Shown: one piece after another, positions 9,467-18,613 of the stretch
Layout of the letters: each line of letters opens with the position of its first letter
Position numbering within the stretch: position 1 is the first letter of the stretch
Notes under the pieces: model-generated
What the model saw: the letters and a program-made list of their open reading frames with translations, nothing else
The model's database searches: none
Told to the model about the DNA's origin: nothing
Made by a program: the position numbers and the translations under genes
Assembly: GCF_022647665.1 (NCBI RefSeq)
Contig: NZ_CP071872.1
Location: 6,696,001 to 6,760,000 of the forward strand
Length of the DNA stretch: 64,000 nt
Direction: 5' to 3'
Source: Streptomyces formicae
GTDB lineage: Bacteria; Actinomycetota; Actinomycetes; Streptomycetales; Streptomycetaceae

Positions 9467-11965
9467 TCAGCTCGGCTGGGCTGCGCCCCGTGGTACGGCC
9501 TGCAGCTGATCGCCCGCTCCCGTCACGGCGACTGCCCCGTCCCTGTCCGTACGGAGCACCGCCGCGCCCTGAGCCCGCAGCGCGTCGATGGCGCGGGCCG
9601 ACGGATGGCCGTAGGGGTTGTCGCGACCGCAGGAGATCAGGGCGAGCCGTGGCCGGGCACCGGCCAGCAGGCCCGGGTGCTGGAACGGCGAGCCGTGGTG
9701 GGCGACCTTGAGGACGTCCACCGGCGGGAGCGCCGGGTGGGCCCGTATGAGCCCCTGCTGGGCCGGAGGTTCGAGATCTCCGAGTAGGAGCAGCGAAGGG
9801 CCGCCGGTGACCCGGACGAACAGCACGACACTCGCGTCGTTCGGCCCCTCCGGCGGCGGCCCGGGCCCCGCCGCCGGCCACAGGACCCGCCAGTCGAGCC
9901 GCCCCGCCCTGCGGCGCTCCCCCGCCGCCGCACGGATCACCGGTACCCCGGCCGCCACCGCCGTGCGCCGCACGAACGCCGCTTGCTCGGGCGGCTCTTC
10001 GAGCGTCGTCGTCTGGACCGCGCCGACGGTCCTGCCGCGCAGCACGCCGGACAGCCCGGCGACATGGTCGGCGTGAAAGTGCGTCAGCAGCAGGAGGGGG
10101 ATCCGGCTGACGCCGAGCTCACGCAGGCACCGGTCGGTGAGCACCGGGTCGGGTCCGGCGTCCACGACCACCGCCGTGTCGTCCCCGGCCGCGAGCACGG
10201 TGGCATCGCCCTGGCCCACATCGCACATCGCGAACGCCCAACCCGGTGGCGGCCATCCGGTGACGGCCCTGGTGAGCGGCGCGGGGCGCACCACGGCCAG
10301 CACGAGCAGCAGGGCACAGGCGGCGGCTGGCCAGGGCTGCCGCACCACCCTGCGGCCGACCAGGACCACCAGAGCGGTGACCGTGGCGAGCAGCAGCCCG
10401 CCGCGCCAGCCGCCCGGCCAGTCGGTCTGCGCCCCTGGAAGCGCGGCTCCGGTGCGGGCCACGCCGGCGATCCATTCCGCGGGCCAGCCCGCGCACCTGG
10501 CCAGCATCTCCGCCACCGGTATCGCCACCGGCGCCATGGCGAGCGCCGCGAAGCCCAGCACCGTGGCGGGCGCGACCGCGAGCTCGGCGAACAGGTTGCA
10601 GGGGACCGCGACCAGGCTGACCCGTGCCGCGAACACGGCCACCACCGGAGCACACACCGCCTGCGCCGCGGCGGCGGCAGCCAGTGCCTCGGCGAGCCGC
10701 CCCGGCACACCGTGCCTTTGCAGCGCCTCGCTCCAGCGCGGCGCGATGGTCAGCAGGGCACCGGTGGCCAGCACCGACAGCAGGAATCCGTAGGCAACGG
10801 CCAGCCGTGGGTCGTACAGGACGAGCAGCAGCACGGCTCCCGCCAACGCCGGGATCAGCGATCTGCGGCGGCCGGTACCGATGGCGAGCAAGGTGATCAG
10901 CCCGCAGGCCGCCGCCCGCATCACGCTCGGATCGGGACGGCACACCACCACGAACGCGAGCGTGAGTCCCCCGCCGAGCAGTGCCGTCGCACGGAGCGAA
11001 ATGCCCAGCCTCGGCGCCAGCCCTCCCCGCTCCGCGCGCAGCGCCAGGCCGGGAGGCCCGACGAGCAGGAACAGCACGACCGTCAGGTTGCTGCCGGAGA
11101 CAGCCAGGAGATGGGTCAGGTCGGTCGCCTCGAACGCGTCGTACAGCTCGGGGTCGATCCGGGACGTGTCGCCGACGACGAGTCCGGGGAGCAGGGCGCG
11201 AGCGTCCGCATCCAGGCCGTCGGTGGCGCGGCGCAGCCCGGCACGCAGGTCCCCGGCGGTCCGCTGCACTGCGGTCGGCGGTCCGGTGATCCGAGGCGGC
11301 CCGGCGCCCCGGGCCTTGAGGACCGCGGCGAATCTGGCGTCGCCCTGAAGCGGCGGCTCGGAGCGGACAGCCAGCAGCAGCCGTGTCGACGGCAGCAGCC
11401 GCATCCATTCCCCCGTCGCGGCACCCGGTCTGGCGATCACCAGGACCGGCGCCCGTGTGGCCACCGTGGCCCCGTCGGGCGTCGTCACCCGGGTGACCTC
11501 CGCCTGCAGCGCGACCGCGGTTCCCGTCAGATGTGCTCCCCTGACCCGCGGCCGGATCGGGCGCGGGTCGCCCGTGACCGTCAACTCCACCGTGATGCGC
11601 CCGTACCGGCGTGCTGCTTCCGGCACCGGCCCCCGGTACAGATCCGCCGCACACAGTCCCCCGGCGGCCGCTCCCGCGGCGGCGCAGAGCAGCACGGCGG
11701 CGACCGCGACCCGATTCGCGGAGCCCGGTCGTGTCCTCCGCCGCGCGGCGCGCACCAGCAGGGGTGCCAGCAGCACAGCGGCGCCGACGAGGCAGACCGT
11801 GACCACCGTGGCCGGCCAGGGCGGCCGGACGAAGAAGGCAAGGGCTGCCGCGCCCCACGCCGCCAGCGCGGGCAGGACCAGACGGAGGTCGACCGGGCCT
11901 TCCTGCCGTGGGTCGGACGCGCCCGGCCGATGGCGGGTCACCGGGTGAACCGCGCGGCGCGTCAT
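9467..11965 (-). CDS. comEC: ComEC/Rec2-family DNA-uptake channel with metallo-beta-lactamase domain
   Basis: The 832-residue polytopic membrane protein is the predicted channel that carries single-stranded DNA across the membrane. Domains in order: a few N-terminal membrane segments with a DUF4131-type extracytoplasmic region (about 30-220), the Competence domain with many hydrophobic helices (about 230-520, including LLAVSGSNLTVV), and a C-terminal metallo-beta-lactamase-like domain (about 560-820) with the metal motif LTHFHADHVAG. Its ATG overlaps the comEA stop (ATGA), so the two are translationally coupled. Streptomyces are not known to be naturally competent, and the role of comEA/comEC there is unsettled. 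No pilus or DprA genes are in the window. Confidence 0.93.
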   Translation of the reverse strand: MTRRAVHPVTRHRPGASDPRQEGPVDLRLVLPALAAWGAAALAFFVRPPWPATVVTVCLVGAAVLLAPLLVRAARRRTRPGSANRVAVAAVLLCAAAGAAAGGLCAADLYRGPVPEAARRYGRITVELTVTGDPRPIRPRVRGAHLTGTAVALQAEVTRVTTPDGATVATRAPVLVIARPGAATGEWMRLLPSTRLLLAVRSEPPLQGDARFAAVLKARGAGPPRITGPPTAVQRTAGDLRAGLRRATDGLDADARALLPGLVVGDTSRIDPELYDAFEATDLTHLLAVSGSNLTVVLFLLVGPPGLALRAERGGLAPRLGISLRATALLGGGLTLAFVVVCRPDPSVMRAAACGLITLLAIGTGRRRSLIPALAGAVLLLVLYDPRLAVAYGFLLSVLATGALLTIAPRWSEALQRHGVPGRLAEALAAAAAAQAVCAPVVAVFAARVSLVAVPCNLFAELAVAPATVLGFAALAMAPVAIPVAEMLARCAGWPAEWIAGVARTGAALPGAQTDWPGGWRGGLLLATVTALVVLVGRRVVRQPWPAAACALLLVLAVVRPAPLTRAVTGWPPPGWAFAMCDVGQGDATVLAAGDDTAVVVDAGPDPVLTDRCLRELGVSRIPLLLLTHFHADHVAGLSGVLRGRTVGAVQTTTLEEPPEQAAFVRRTAVAAGVPVIRAAAGERRRAGRLDWRVLWPAAGPGPPPEGPNDASVVLFVRVTGGPSLLLLGDLEPPAQQGLIRAHPALPPVDVLKVAHHGSPFQHPGLLAGARPRLALISCGRDNPYGHPSARAIDALRAQGAAVLRTDRDGAVAVTGAGDQLQAVPRGAAQPS

Positions 11966-13212
11966 GGCCGTACCAGGGACTGGAGGTCCGCGAATCGGCG
12001 ATCACCGATCCCGTTGACCTCGCGGAGTTCGTCCACGGACCGGAAACCGCCGTGCTCGGTCCGGTAATCGACGATGTGCTGGGCCAGCACCGGGCCGACT
12101 CCGGGCAGCGTGTCGAGCTGCTCGGCGGTCGCGGTGTTCAGGCTGACCGGCCCGGGGGCCTGGCCCGGCCCGGCTCCCCCGGCCTGTCCCGGGACGCCGG
12201 CTCCGGGTGGCGCGGCCACGCCCACCACCACCTGCTCGCCGTCCATGAGCACCCGCGCCCGGTTGAGCCCGGTGATGTCCGTGCCCGCTCTGACCCCGCC
12301 CGCCGCGCGGAGTGCGTCGGCGACCCGTGAACCGGCCGGCAGCCGGAGGACGCCCGGACGCCGTACCTTGCCGCTGACGTCGACGACGATCCTGGCGCCT
12401 GCCGGGGCCTCGGGCGGCTGCCCGGGAGAGGACTCCGGCTCTGGCCCGGCAGGGACGGACGCGGCGGGACGGCTCTCCCGGACCAGCTGCGGCGCACGCA
12501 CCGGCTCCGGGCGCCCGGTCCAGAAGTGCTGCACGGCGAACCCGACGCCCACCACGAGCACGACCGCCAGCGCCGCCAGTGTCCTCGCCTCCAGCCCGCA
12601 TCTGAGCTGGATCCACAGCGGCAGCCGCTCCCGCAGCGCGATCCGCCCGCGCTCCCGCGCCGACAGCTCGGGCGTGGACGGCAGAGGCTCCGAAGCCCCA
12701 GGCGTGAGGACGCGTAACCCGCCCCGCCCGGACGCGCGCCCTGCCGCCGCGTCGGCCGAGGCCAGGGCCACCGTCCGATGGGCGGCCGGCCGACGGACAA
12801 CGGGACGACGGACAGCAGACCGACGAGCAGGGGGCGGATGGGCAGCCGGCCGTAGAGCCACCCGTCTCGACCGGACCGCCGGCCCGCCCGGCGGTCCGGG
12901 TAAGCCCCGCACATCCGGTACGCCCTGGCCATCCTGTGCGTCCGGTGTGTGCGGTGCATCCGGCGGGCCTGGGGCCGTCAGCGGCTCGGCCCCCGGGCCG
13001 ACCGCCTCCCCCGACCGCTGGAACAGCGCGTCTGCGCGCCCACGCAGAGACGGCACCGACGGAGGCCCAGGAGGCGGCCCCGGCAGGGGCGAGGTGAGGG
13101 ATCCGGATCCCAGGCGTCTGGCGCGCAGCCGCCGTCGGCTGTCGCGGGCACGGCCGTCCGAGGCCGGGGCTCGGCCCGGCCCGCTCGTCGCGGAGTGTGA
13201 TCGATGAGTCAT
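11962..13212 (-). CDS. comEA: ComEA-type helix-hairpin-helix DNA-binding protein
   Basis: The membrane-anchored DNA receptor partners with ComEC. The 416-residue product has a long Pro/Arg-rich N-terminal cytoplasmic arm (1-190), one membrane segment (TLAALAVVLVVGVGFAVQHF), a Pro-rich linker and a SLBB-like domain (IVVDVSGKVRRPGVLRLPAG). A C-terminal pair of helix-hairpin-helix motifs (SLNTATAEQLDTLPGVGPVL and DELREVNGIGDRRFADLQ) ends the chain. Start ATG at 13212 has only a weak ribosome site; an in-frame start at 13233 is the alternative. The stop overlaps the comEC start. The N-terminal arm is much longer than in Bacillus ComEA, as in other Streptomyces. Confidence 0.9.
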   Translation of the reverse strand: MTHRSHSATSGPGRAPASDGRARDSRRRLRARRLGSGSLTSPLPGPPPGPPSVPSLRGRADALFQRSGEAVGPGAEPLTAPGPPDAPHTPDAQDGQGVPDVRGLPGPPGGPAVRSRRVALRPAAHPPPARRSAVRRPVVRRPAAHRTVALASADAAAGRASGRGGLRVLTPGASEPLPSTPELSARERGRIALRERLPLWIQLRCGLEARTLAALAVVLVVGVGFAVQHFWTGRPEPVRAPQLVRESRPAASVPAGPEPESSPGQPPEAPAGARIVVDVSGKVRRPGVLRLPAGSRVADALRAAGGVRAGTDITGLNRARVLMDGEQVVVGVAAPPGAGVPGQAGGAGPGQAPGPVSLNTATAEQLDTLPGVGPVLAQHIVDYRTEHGGFRSVDELREVNGIGDRRFADLQSLVRP

Positions 13213-13366
13213 GCCACAGGACGTTAGGCACATCCGCCCGAGCTCGCCGAGAAGGCCCGATTCCGGTGGATGGAGGGCCTGTTGTGGATAACTCTGTCAC
13301 CCGCAGGAGCGGTTCCTCACAGGGCGACGACGGTGCGACCGACCCCAGAGGAGGTGGCGGCCCGGC

Positions 13367-14212
13367 TCACCGGGGCGAGACCACGGCCCCGAGCAGTCCT
13401 GGCCCCGTATGCGCCCCGATCACCGCGCCGACTTCGCTGACGTGCAGGTCGGCGAGGTTGGGCACGCGCTCGCGCAGTCGCTCCGCCAGGGTCGACGCCC
13501 TTTCCGGGGCCGCGAGATGGTGCACCGCGATGTCGACCCGGCCGGTGCCCGCGCGTTCGGCGACGATCTCCTCCAGCCGGGCGATCGCCTTCGATGCCGT
13601 GCGGACCTTCTCCAGCAGTTCGATCCGGCCGCCGTCCAGTTGCAGGAGCGGCTTCACCGCGAGCGCCGAACCGAGCAGGGCCTGTGCCGCACCGATGCGG
13701 CCGCCGCGGCGCAGATAGTCGAGGGTGTCGACGTAGAAGTAGGCGGAGGTCGCGGCTGCCCGCTTCTCGGCCGCGGTCACTGCCTCGTCCAGCGTGCCGC
13801 CGGAGTCCGCCGACTCCGCCGCTGCGAGCGCGCAGAAGCCCAGGGCCATCGCGACCATTCCGGTGTCCACGACCCGCACCGGAACGGGCGCCTCACGCGC
13901 CGCCAGTGTCGCCGCGTCGTAGGTGCCGGAGAACTCGGAGGACAGGTGCAGGGAGACGATGCCCGTCGCTCCCGCCTCCGCCGTGGCCCGGTAGGCCGCG
14001 GCGAACGTCTCCGGGCTCGGCCGGGATGTCGTCACGGAGCGCCGCTTCTGCAGGGCGACGGCGAGCGAGCGGGCGGAGATCTCGGTGCCCTCCTCGAGGG
14101 CCTGGTCGCCGATTACGACGGTCAGTGGCACCGCGGTGATGCCATGCCGCTCCATCGTCTGTGGCGGCAAGTAGGCCGTGGAATCGGTGACGATCGCGAC
14201 ATGGCGGGACAT
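13367..14212 (-). CDS. DegV family fatty-acid-binding protein
   Basis: The 281-residue protein fits the DegV family. Members bind a fatty acid in a central pocket; in Gram-positive bacteria related FakB proteins present it to the FakA kinase. Signature parts are the N-terminal VTDSTAYLPP, the TSRPSPETF segment and VSLHLSSEFSGTYDAA. Start is ATG at 14212. No fakA-like dihydroxyacetone-kinase gene is visible within the window, so the FakB role is only a possibility. The nearest same-strand gene upstream begins 240 bases away, and no gene was seen in that spacer. Confidence 0.9.
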   Translation of the reverse strand: MSRHVAIVTDSTAYLPPQTMERHGITAVPLTVVIGDQALEEGTEISARSLAVALQKRRSVTTSRPSPETFAAAYRATAEAGATGIVSLHLSSEFSGTYDAATLAAREAPVPVRVVDTGMVAMALGFCALAAAESADSGGTLDEAVTAAEKRAAATSAYFYVDTLDYLRRGGRIGAAQALLGSALAVKPLLQLDGGRIELLEKVRTASKAIARLEEIVAERAGTGRVDIAVHHLAAPERASTLAERLRERVPNLADLHVSEVGAVIGAHTGPGLLGAVVSPR

Positions 14213-14451
14213 GAGCGGGAGGTTACCCGCAGGCGACCCCGCACGGCAGCCCGACCCCGCCCAGGTGATCGGTTCCGGTCGGTGCGGGCCTCGGCGCGAG
14301 GTCGGCCCGCACGGGTCGCGAAGCCCCGCTCAGCACCTGCTCACTCCCCTGCTGCATACCCCGGTCCGCTGTCGGCACGCATTCCGTTTCCGCTGCTCGC
14401 ACCGCCCGCCGAACCGCCTCGACGCGTCCCTCGTACCGTCCGGCCTTGCCG

Positions 14452-15162
14452 CTAGTTCGATGTCTCCGGGCGTGCCGTCTTCTGCCAGGAGTAGGTCGTC
14501 GGCTGCCGGGGATCGCGTGCCGTGATCGCCTGCGGCGGCGCCTCCCCGGCGTCGGGCTGAGCCGCAGGCTCGGCGGCCCCCGTGGCCCCCGTGGCCCCTG
14601 CAGCCCAGTCCGGCTCCGCCCGGGACCAGTCCCGCAGCGCGCCCGCCTCCACGTCGATCTGCGCGCTCAGCGCCGACAGATCGTCCTCCGCGAAGGCCCG
14701 CGCGCGGTCCCTGGCCGCCCACCGCAGCGAGTCGGCGGCGTGCGTGATCCGCTCGACCCGCTCGCGCAGGTCCGGCAGCCGCTCCGTCACCTGGTGCCGG
14801 TCGGGCTCGCGCTCCAGTCGCCTCAGCTCGTCGTCCAGCTCCCGCCCGTGCACGCTCAGCCGCTCGAAGAGGCCGAGCGACTCCTTCAGCGACGCGTCCT
14901 CGGCGACACCGGCCTGCAGTGCGTCCTGCGTGGCCTTCATCGAGGTGCGCAGCCGGAGGCGCAGCTGTGCCAGCTCACCGGCAACACCGACCTGCCCGAG
15001 GCTCTTCGCCCGCAGCGTCGTGTCCTCGACCGTGCGCCGGGCCTGGCTGATCGTGCGGTCCATTCCGCGCTTCGCCGCGCCGACCGCCTTGACGCTCACG
15101 TACACCCCGAGCGCCACGAAGGCGACGAAGAGCAGCGCCAGGATGAGGATTACGTCTTCCAT
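14452..15162 (-). CDS. Single-pass membrane protein with long coiled-coil region
   Basis: The 236-residue protein starts with one membrane helix (residues about 4-25, ILILALLFVAFVALGVYVSV) and then a long charged helical region (30-175) rich in Arg, Glu, Leu and Ala with heptad character. It ends in an Ala/Pro/Gly tail with a GATGATGAAEPA low-complexity stretch. No enzymatic motif is visible. The layout suggests an inner-membrane scaffold with a cytoplasmic coiled coil. I recognise no named family. It lies downstream of leuS with a terminator-like hairpin between. Confidence 0.8.
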   Translation of the reverse strand: MEDVILILALLFVAFVALGVYVSVKAVGAAKRGMDRTISQARRTVEDTTLRAKSLGQVGVAGELAQLRLRLRTSMKATQDALQAGVAEDASLKESLGLFERLSVHGRELDDELRRLEREPDRHQVTERLPDLRERVERITHAADSLRWAARDRARAFAEDDLSALSAQIDVEAGALRDWSRAEPDWAAGATGATGAAEPAAQPDAGEAPPQAITARDPRQPTTYSWQKTARPETSN

Positions 15163-15226
15163 GGGGCGCCCTCCGGACTAGCGGGCCTGCTGCCCGTGCA
15201 GTGTGTTCCTCCACGGTAAACGCAGT

Positions 15227-15265
15227 GGGCAGGCCGAGGGTTCCAGCGGAACCCCCAACCTGCCC
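15227..15265 (-). terminator. Probable leuS terminator
   Basis: Nested inverted repeats (outer GGGCAGG/CCTGCCC, inner GGGTTCC/GGAACCC) lie about 45 bases past the leuS stop on the minus strand. Confidence 0.55.
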
Positions 15266-15307
15266 GTAGGGGAACCCCCCAGCGGCGGCCGTCACCGGCC
15301 GTGACCA

Positions 15308-18199
15308 CTACACGGGGACGATGTTCACCAGCTTCGGCGCCCGCACGATCACCTTGCGGATCCCCGCGCCGCCCAGCGCCGAGACGACCGTCGCGTCGCC
15401 CAGCGCCAGCGCCTCCAGGTCGGCGTCCGTGATCGACGGCGAGACCTCCAGCCGCGCCCTGACCTTGCCCTTGATCTGCACGACGCAGGTCACGGTCTCG
15501 TCCACGACGTAGGCCGGGTCGGCGACCGGGAAGTCCTGGTGCACCACGGAGTCCGTGTGTCCCAGCAGGCGCCACAGCTCCTCGGCGATGTGCGGGGCCA
15601 GCGGTGCGATCAGCAGGACCAGCTGCTCCGCGACCGACCGCGCCACGGGGCCGCCCGCCTTGGTCAGGTGGTTGTTCAGCTCGGTGATCTTGGCAATGGC
15701 GGTGTTGAACCGCATCGCCGCCATGTCCTGGCCGACGCCGTCGATGGCCTTGTGCAGGGCGCGCAGGGTCGCCTCGTCCGGCTCGGCGTCCACGACGGTG
15801 ACCTCACCGGTCGTCTCGTCGACGACGTTGCGCCACAGGCGCTGCAGCAGGCGGTACTGGCCGACGACAGCGCGCGTGTCCCACGGCCGCGAGACGTCCA
15901 GCGGGCCCATCGCCATCTCGTACAGGCGCAACGTGTCCGCACCGTACTCGGCGGCGATCTCGTCCGGAGTGACCGCGTTCTTCAGGGACTTGCCCATCTT
16001 GCCCAGCTCGCGCTTGACCGGCTCGCCGTCGAAGAAGAACTTGCCGTCCCGCTCCTCGGCCTCGGCCGCCGGCACCGGGAAGCCGCGGTCGTCCCGGTAG
16101 ACGTACGCCTGGATCATGCCCTGGTTGAACAGCTTGTGGAACGGCTCGGCGGAGGAGACGTACCCCAGGTCGAACAGCACCTTGGACCAGAAGCGGGCGT
16201 ACAGCAGGTGCAGTACGGCGTGCTCGGCGCCGCCCACGTACAGGTCCACACCGCCGTGCGGCTGGCCCTCGCGCGGACCCATCCAGTACCGCTCGATCTC
16301 GGGGTCGACCAGCTTGCCGGCGTTGTGCGGGTCCAGGTAGCGCAGCTCGTACCAGCACGAACCGGCCCAGTTCGGCATGGTGTTGGTCTCGCGGCGGTAC
16401 GTCTTCGGACCGTCGCCCAGGTCCAGCTCGACGTTCACCCACTGCTCGTTGCGCGACAGCGGGGTCTCGGGCTGGGTGTCGGCGTCGTCGGGGTCGAAGG
16501 TGCGCGGCGAGTAGTCGTCGACCTCCGGCAGCTCCAGCGGCAGCATCGACTCGGGCAGCGCGTGGGCGATGCCGTCCTCGTCGTAGACGATCGGGAAGGG
16601 CTCGCCCCAGTAGCGCTGCCGGCTGAACAGCCAGTCGCGCAGCCGGAAGTTGATGGTCCCCTCGCCGATGCCGCGCTCGGTCAGCCACTCGATGATCTTC
16701 GACTTGGCCTCGGCGACACCCAGGCCGTTCAGCGAGATCTCGTCGTTCGCCGAGTTGATCGCAGGTCCCTGGCCGGTGTACGCCTCGCCCTCCCAGCCCT
16801 CCGGCGGCTGGACTGTGCGGACGACGGGCAGGCCGAAGGCCTCGGCGAACTCCCAGTCGCGCTCGTCCTGGCCGGGGACGGCCATGATCGCGCCGGTGCC
16901 GTAGCCCATCAGGACGTAGTCGGCGACGAAGACCGGGACGCGGGCGCCGGTGACGGGGTTCAGGGCGTAAGCGCCGCTGAAGACACCGGTCTTGTCCTTG
17001 TGCTCGGTCTGCCGTTCGACATCGCTCTTGGTCTGCGCCTGCTTGCGGTACGCGGCGACGGCCTCGGCCGGAGTGGCGGCGCCGGCCGTCCAGGCGTCCT
17101 TGCCCTGGGCCTCCTGCGGCCATTCGGCCGGCAAGATCGCGTCGATCAGGTCGTGCTCGGGCGCCAGGACCATGTAGGTGGCGCCGAACAGGGTGTCGGG
17201 GCGGGTAGTGAAGACCGTGATCCGCTCGCCGTCGTGTCCGTCGACGAGGAAGTCGACGCGCGCGCCCTCGCTGCGGCCGATCCAGTTGCGCTGCTGCAGC
17301 TTGATGGCCTCGGGCCAGTCCAGCGCGTCCAGGTCGTCCAGCAGCCGGTCCGCGTAGGCGGTGATACGCATGTTCCACTGGCGCAGATTGGCCTTGAAGA
17401 CGGGGAAGTTGCCGCGCTCGGAGCGGCCGTCGGCGGTGACTTCCTCGTTGGCCAGCACAGTGCCCAGTCCGGGGCACCAGTTGACGGGGGCGTCGGAGGC
17501 GTACGCCAGGCGGTACTCACTCAGGACGTCGGCGCGCTCGACGGCGCTCAGCTCGTCCCAGGGGCGCCCGGACGGCGTCGCGCGCTCCCCGCTTTCGAAC
17601 TGCGCCACCAGGTCGGCGATCGGACGGGCCTTCTCGGCGGCCTTGTCGTACCAGGAGTTGAAGATCTGCAGGAAGATCCACTGGGTCCACTTGTAGTAGT
17701 CCGGGTCGATCGTGGCGAACGACCGGCGCTTGTCGTGGCCCAGACCCAGCCGGCGCAGCTGGACCTTCATGTTCTCGATGTTGGCCTCGGTGGAGACCCG
17801 CGGGTGCGTGCCGGTCTGGACGGCGTACTGCTCGGCGGGCAGGCCGAAGGCGTCGAAGCCCAGGGTGTGCAGGACGTTGTGGCCGGTCATCCGCTGGTGG
17901 CGGGCGTAGACATCGGTCGCGATGTAGCCCAGCGGGTGTCCGACGTGCAGGCCCGCACCGGAGGGGTACGGGAACATGTCCATGATGAACTTCTTGGGGC
18001 GGGCGACGACGGCCTGGTCACCGGCCAGGTCACCGCTCGGATTGGGCGCCTCGTAGGTGCCGTCGGCGTCCCAGAAGTCCTGCCAGCGTGCCTCGATGTC
18101 GGCGGCCATGGCCGCCGTGTAGCGATGCGGTGCGGCCACCTCGGCGGTGGGGGCACCACCCGTGCCGAAGGCCACGGGGGAGGAATTCGTCTCGCTCAT
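15308..18199 (-). CDS. leuS: Leucyl-tRNA synthetase
   Basis: The class I synthetase charges tRNA-Leu. The 963-residue length is typical for actinobacteria. The HIGH motif appears as HVGH (residues 85-88 in YPSGAGLHVGHPLGY) and the KMSKS loop as KMGKS starting at Lys734. The large editing domain (TTRPDTLFGATYMVLAPEH) lies between them, and the anticodon-binding and C-terminal domains follow. The start is ATG at 18199. The upstream leader holds a leader peptide with three adjacent Leu codons and a terminator hairpin, a classic attenuation layout (see separate entries), so expression should rise when charged tRNA-Leu is short. Confidence 0.98.
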   Translation of the reverse strand: MSETNSSPVAFGTGGAPTAEVAAPHRYTAAMAADIEARWQDFWDADGTYEAPNPSGDLAGDQAVVARPKKFIMDMFPYPSGAGLHVGHPLGYIATDVYARHQRMTGHNVLHTLGFDAFGLPAEQYAVQTGTHPRVSTEANIENMKVQLRRLGLGHDKRRSFATIDPDYYKWTQWIFLQIFNSWYDKAAEKARPIADLVAQFESGERATPSGRPWDELSAVERADVLSEYRLAYASDAPVNWCPGLGTVLANEEVTADGRSERGNFPVFKANLRQWNMRITAYADRLLDDLDALDWPEAIKLQQRNWIGRSEGARVDFLVDGHDGERITVFTTRPDTLFGATYMVLAPEHDLIDAILPAEWPQEAQGKDAWTAGAATPAEAVAAYRKQAQTKSDVERQTEHKDKTGVFSGAYALNPVTGARVPVFVADYVLMGYGTGAIMAVPGQDERDWEFAEAFGLPVVRTVQPPEGWEGEAYTGQGPAINSANDEISLNGLGVAEAKSKIIEWLTERGIGEGTINFRLRDWLFSRQRYWGEPFPIVYDEDGIAHALPESMLPLELPEVDDYSPRTFDPDDADTQPETPLSRNEQWVNVELDLGDGPKTYRRETNTMPNWAGSCWYELRYLDPHNAGKLVDPEIERYWMGPREGQPHGGVDLYVGGAEHAVLHLLYARFWSKVLFDLGYVSSAEPFHKLFNQGMIQAYVYRDDRGFPVPAAEAEERDGKFFFDGEPVKRELGKMGKSLKNAVTPDEIAAEYGADTLRLYEMAMGPLDVSRPWDTRAVVGQYRLLQRLWRNVVDETTGEVTVVDAEPDEATLRALHKAIDGVGQDMAAMRFNTAIAKITELNNHLTKAGGPVARSVAEQLVLLIAPLAPHIAEELWRLLGHTDSVVHQDFPVADPAYVVDETVTCVVQIKGKVRARLEVSPSITDADLEALALGDATVVSALGGAGIRKVIVRAPKLVNIVPV

Positions 18200-18261
18200 G
18201 ATCCCTAAAGCTCCATCGATCGTCTCTGCCAGCGTTTCCCGGAAGTCCGGGCTGTGCCCAC

Positions 18262-18290
18262 AAACAAAAGGACCCCTCGCACAGGAGGGG
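18262..18290 (-). terminator. Attenuator terminator in the leuS leader
   Basis: On the minus strand, CCCCTC and GAGGGG form a six-bp hairpin with loop CTGTGC, followed at once by TCCTTTTGTTTG. This is a proper intrinsic terminator, placed 63 bases before the leuS start instead of after a gene. An upstream pair CCGCGC/GCGCGG, spanning the end of the leader peptide and the bases just before the hairpin, could form a competing structure. Confidence 0.75.
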
Positions 18291-18334
18291 ACGCCGCGCC
18301 GATTCCGACCGGATGATTCACCGGCCGGGACTGA

Positions 18335-18373
18335 TCAGCGCGGCCCGCTAAGCAGAAGGCGTACGGCACGCAT
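18335..18373 (-). CDS. leuS leader peptide
   Basis: The 12-residue reading frame MRAVRLLLSGPR has three consecutive leucine codons (CTT, CTG, CTT) and lies between the probable promoter and the attenuator hairpin. Stalling of the ribosome at these codons when Leu-tRNA is scarce would be expected to change folding of the downstream RNA and let transcription into leuS. CTT is a rare codon in this genome, which would sharpen the response. No good ribosome site precedes the ATG. A TACTCT hexamer ends six bases before it, so the transcript may be leaderless. The role is inferred from layout; attenuation by leader peptides is established for amino-acid genes of actinobacteria. Confidence 0.7.
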   Translation of the reverse strand: MRAVRLLLSGPR

Positions 18374-18379
18374 GGCGTC

Positions 18380-18385
18380 AGAGTA
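18380..18385 (-). promoter_or_regulatory. Possible -10 box of the leuS transcript
   Basis: TACTCT on the minus strand ends six bases before the leader-peptide ATG, which would put the transcription start at or next to the ATG. No convincing -35 box was found. Confidence 0.35.
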
Positions 18386-18613
18386 CCGCAGGGCCCCTGG
18401 GGACCGCATCGAGAGTCCGGTCACCGAGAGCGAGCGCGTCGTCGCGCGCCCGCCGTGCGGGGTTACTCGGCGTATCGACCCGATCCGGGGCAAGCCCAGA
18501 GTCAGTTGCCAGTCGCACTGACCAGTAAACCCGCAAACCCCGTACTGCTTGGTATGGCTCGACCTAGCATGCGAACGACGGGACCGCTTTCCCGCACCCT
18601 CGGAGTCGCCCCC

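Noticed and set aside
11962..13212. Natural competence in this organism from comEA/comEC
   Set aside because: Both genes are common in non-competent Streptomyces and no pilus or DprA genes are seen here.
18200..18460. T-box riboswitch upstream of leuS
   Set aside because: No T-box core sequence (GGTGGNACCGCG type) or Stem I elements; the Leu-codon peptide and terminator explain the layout better.
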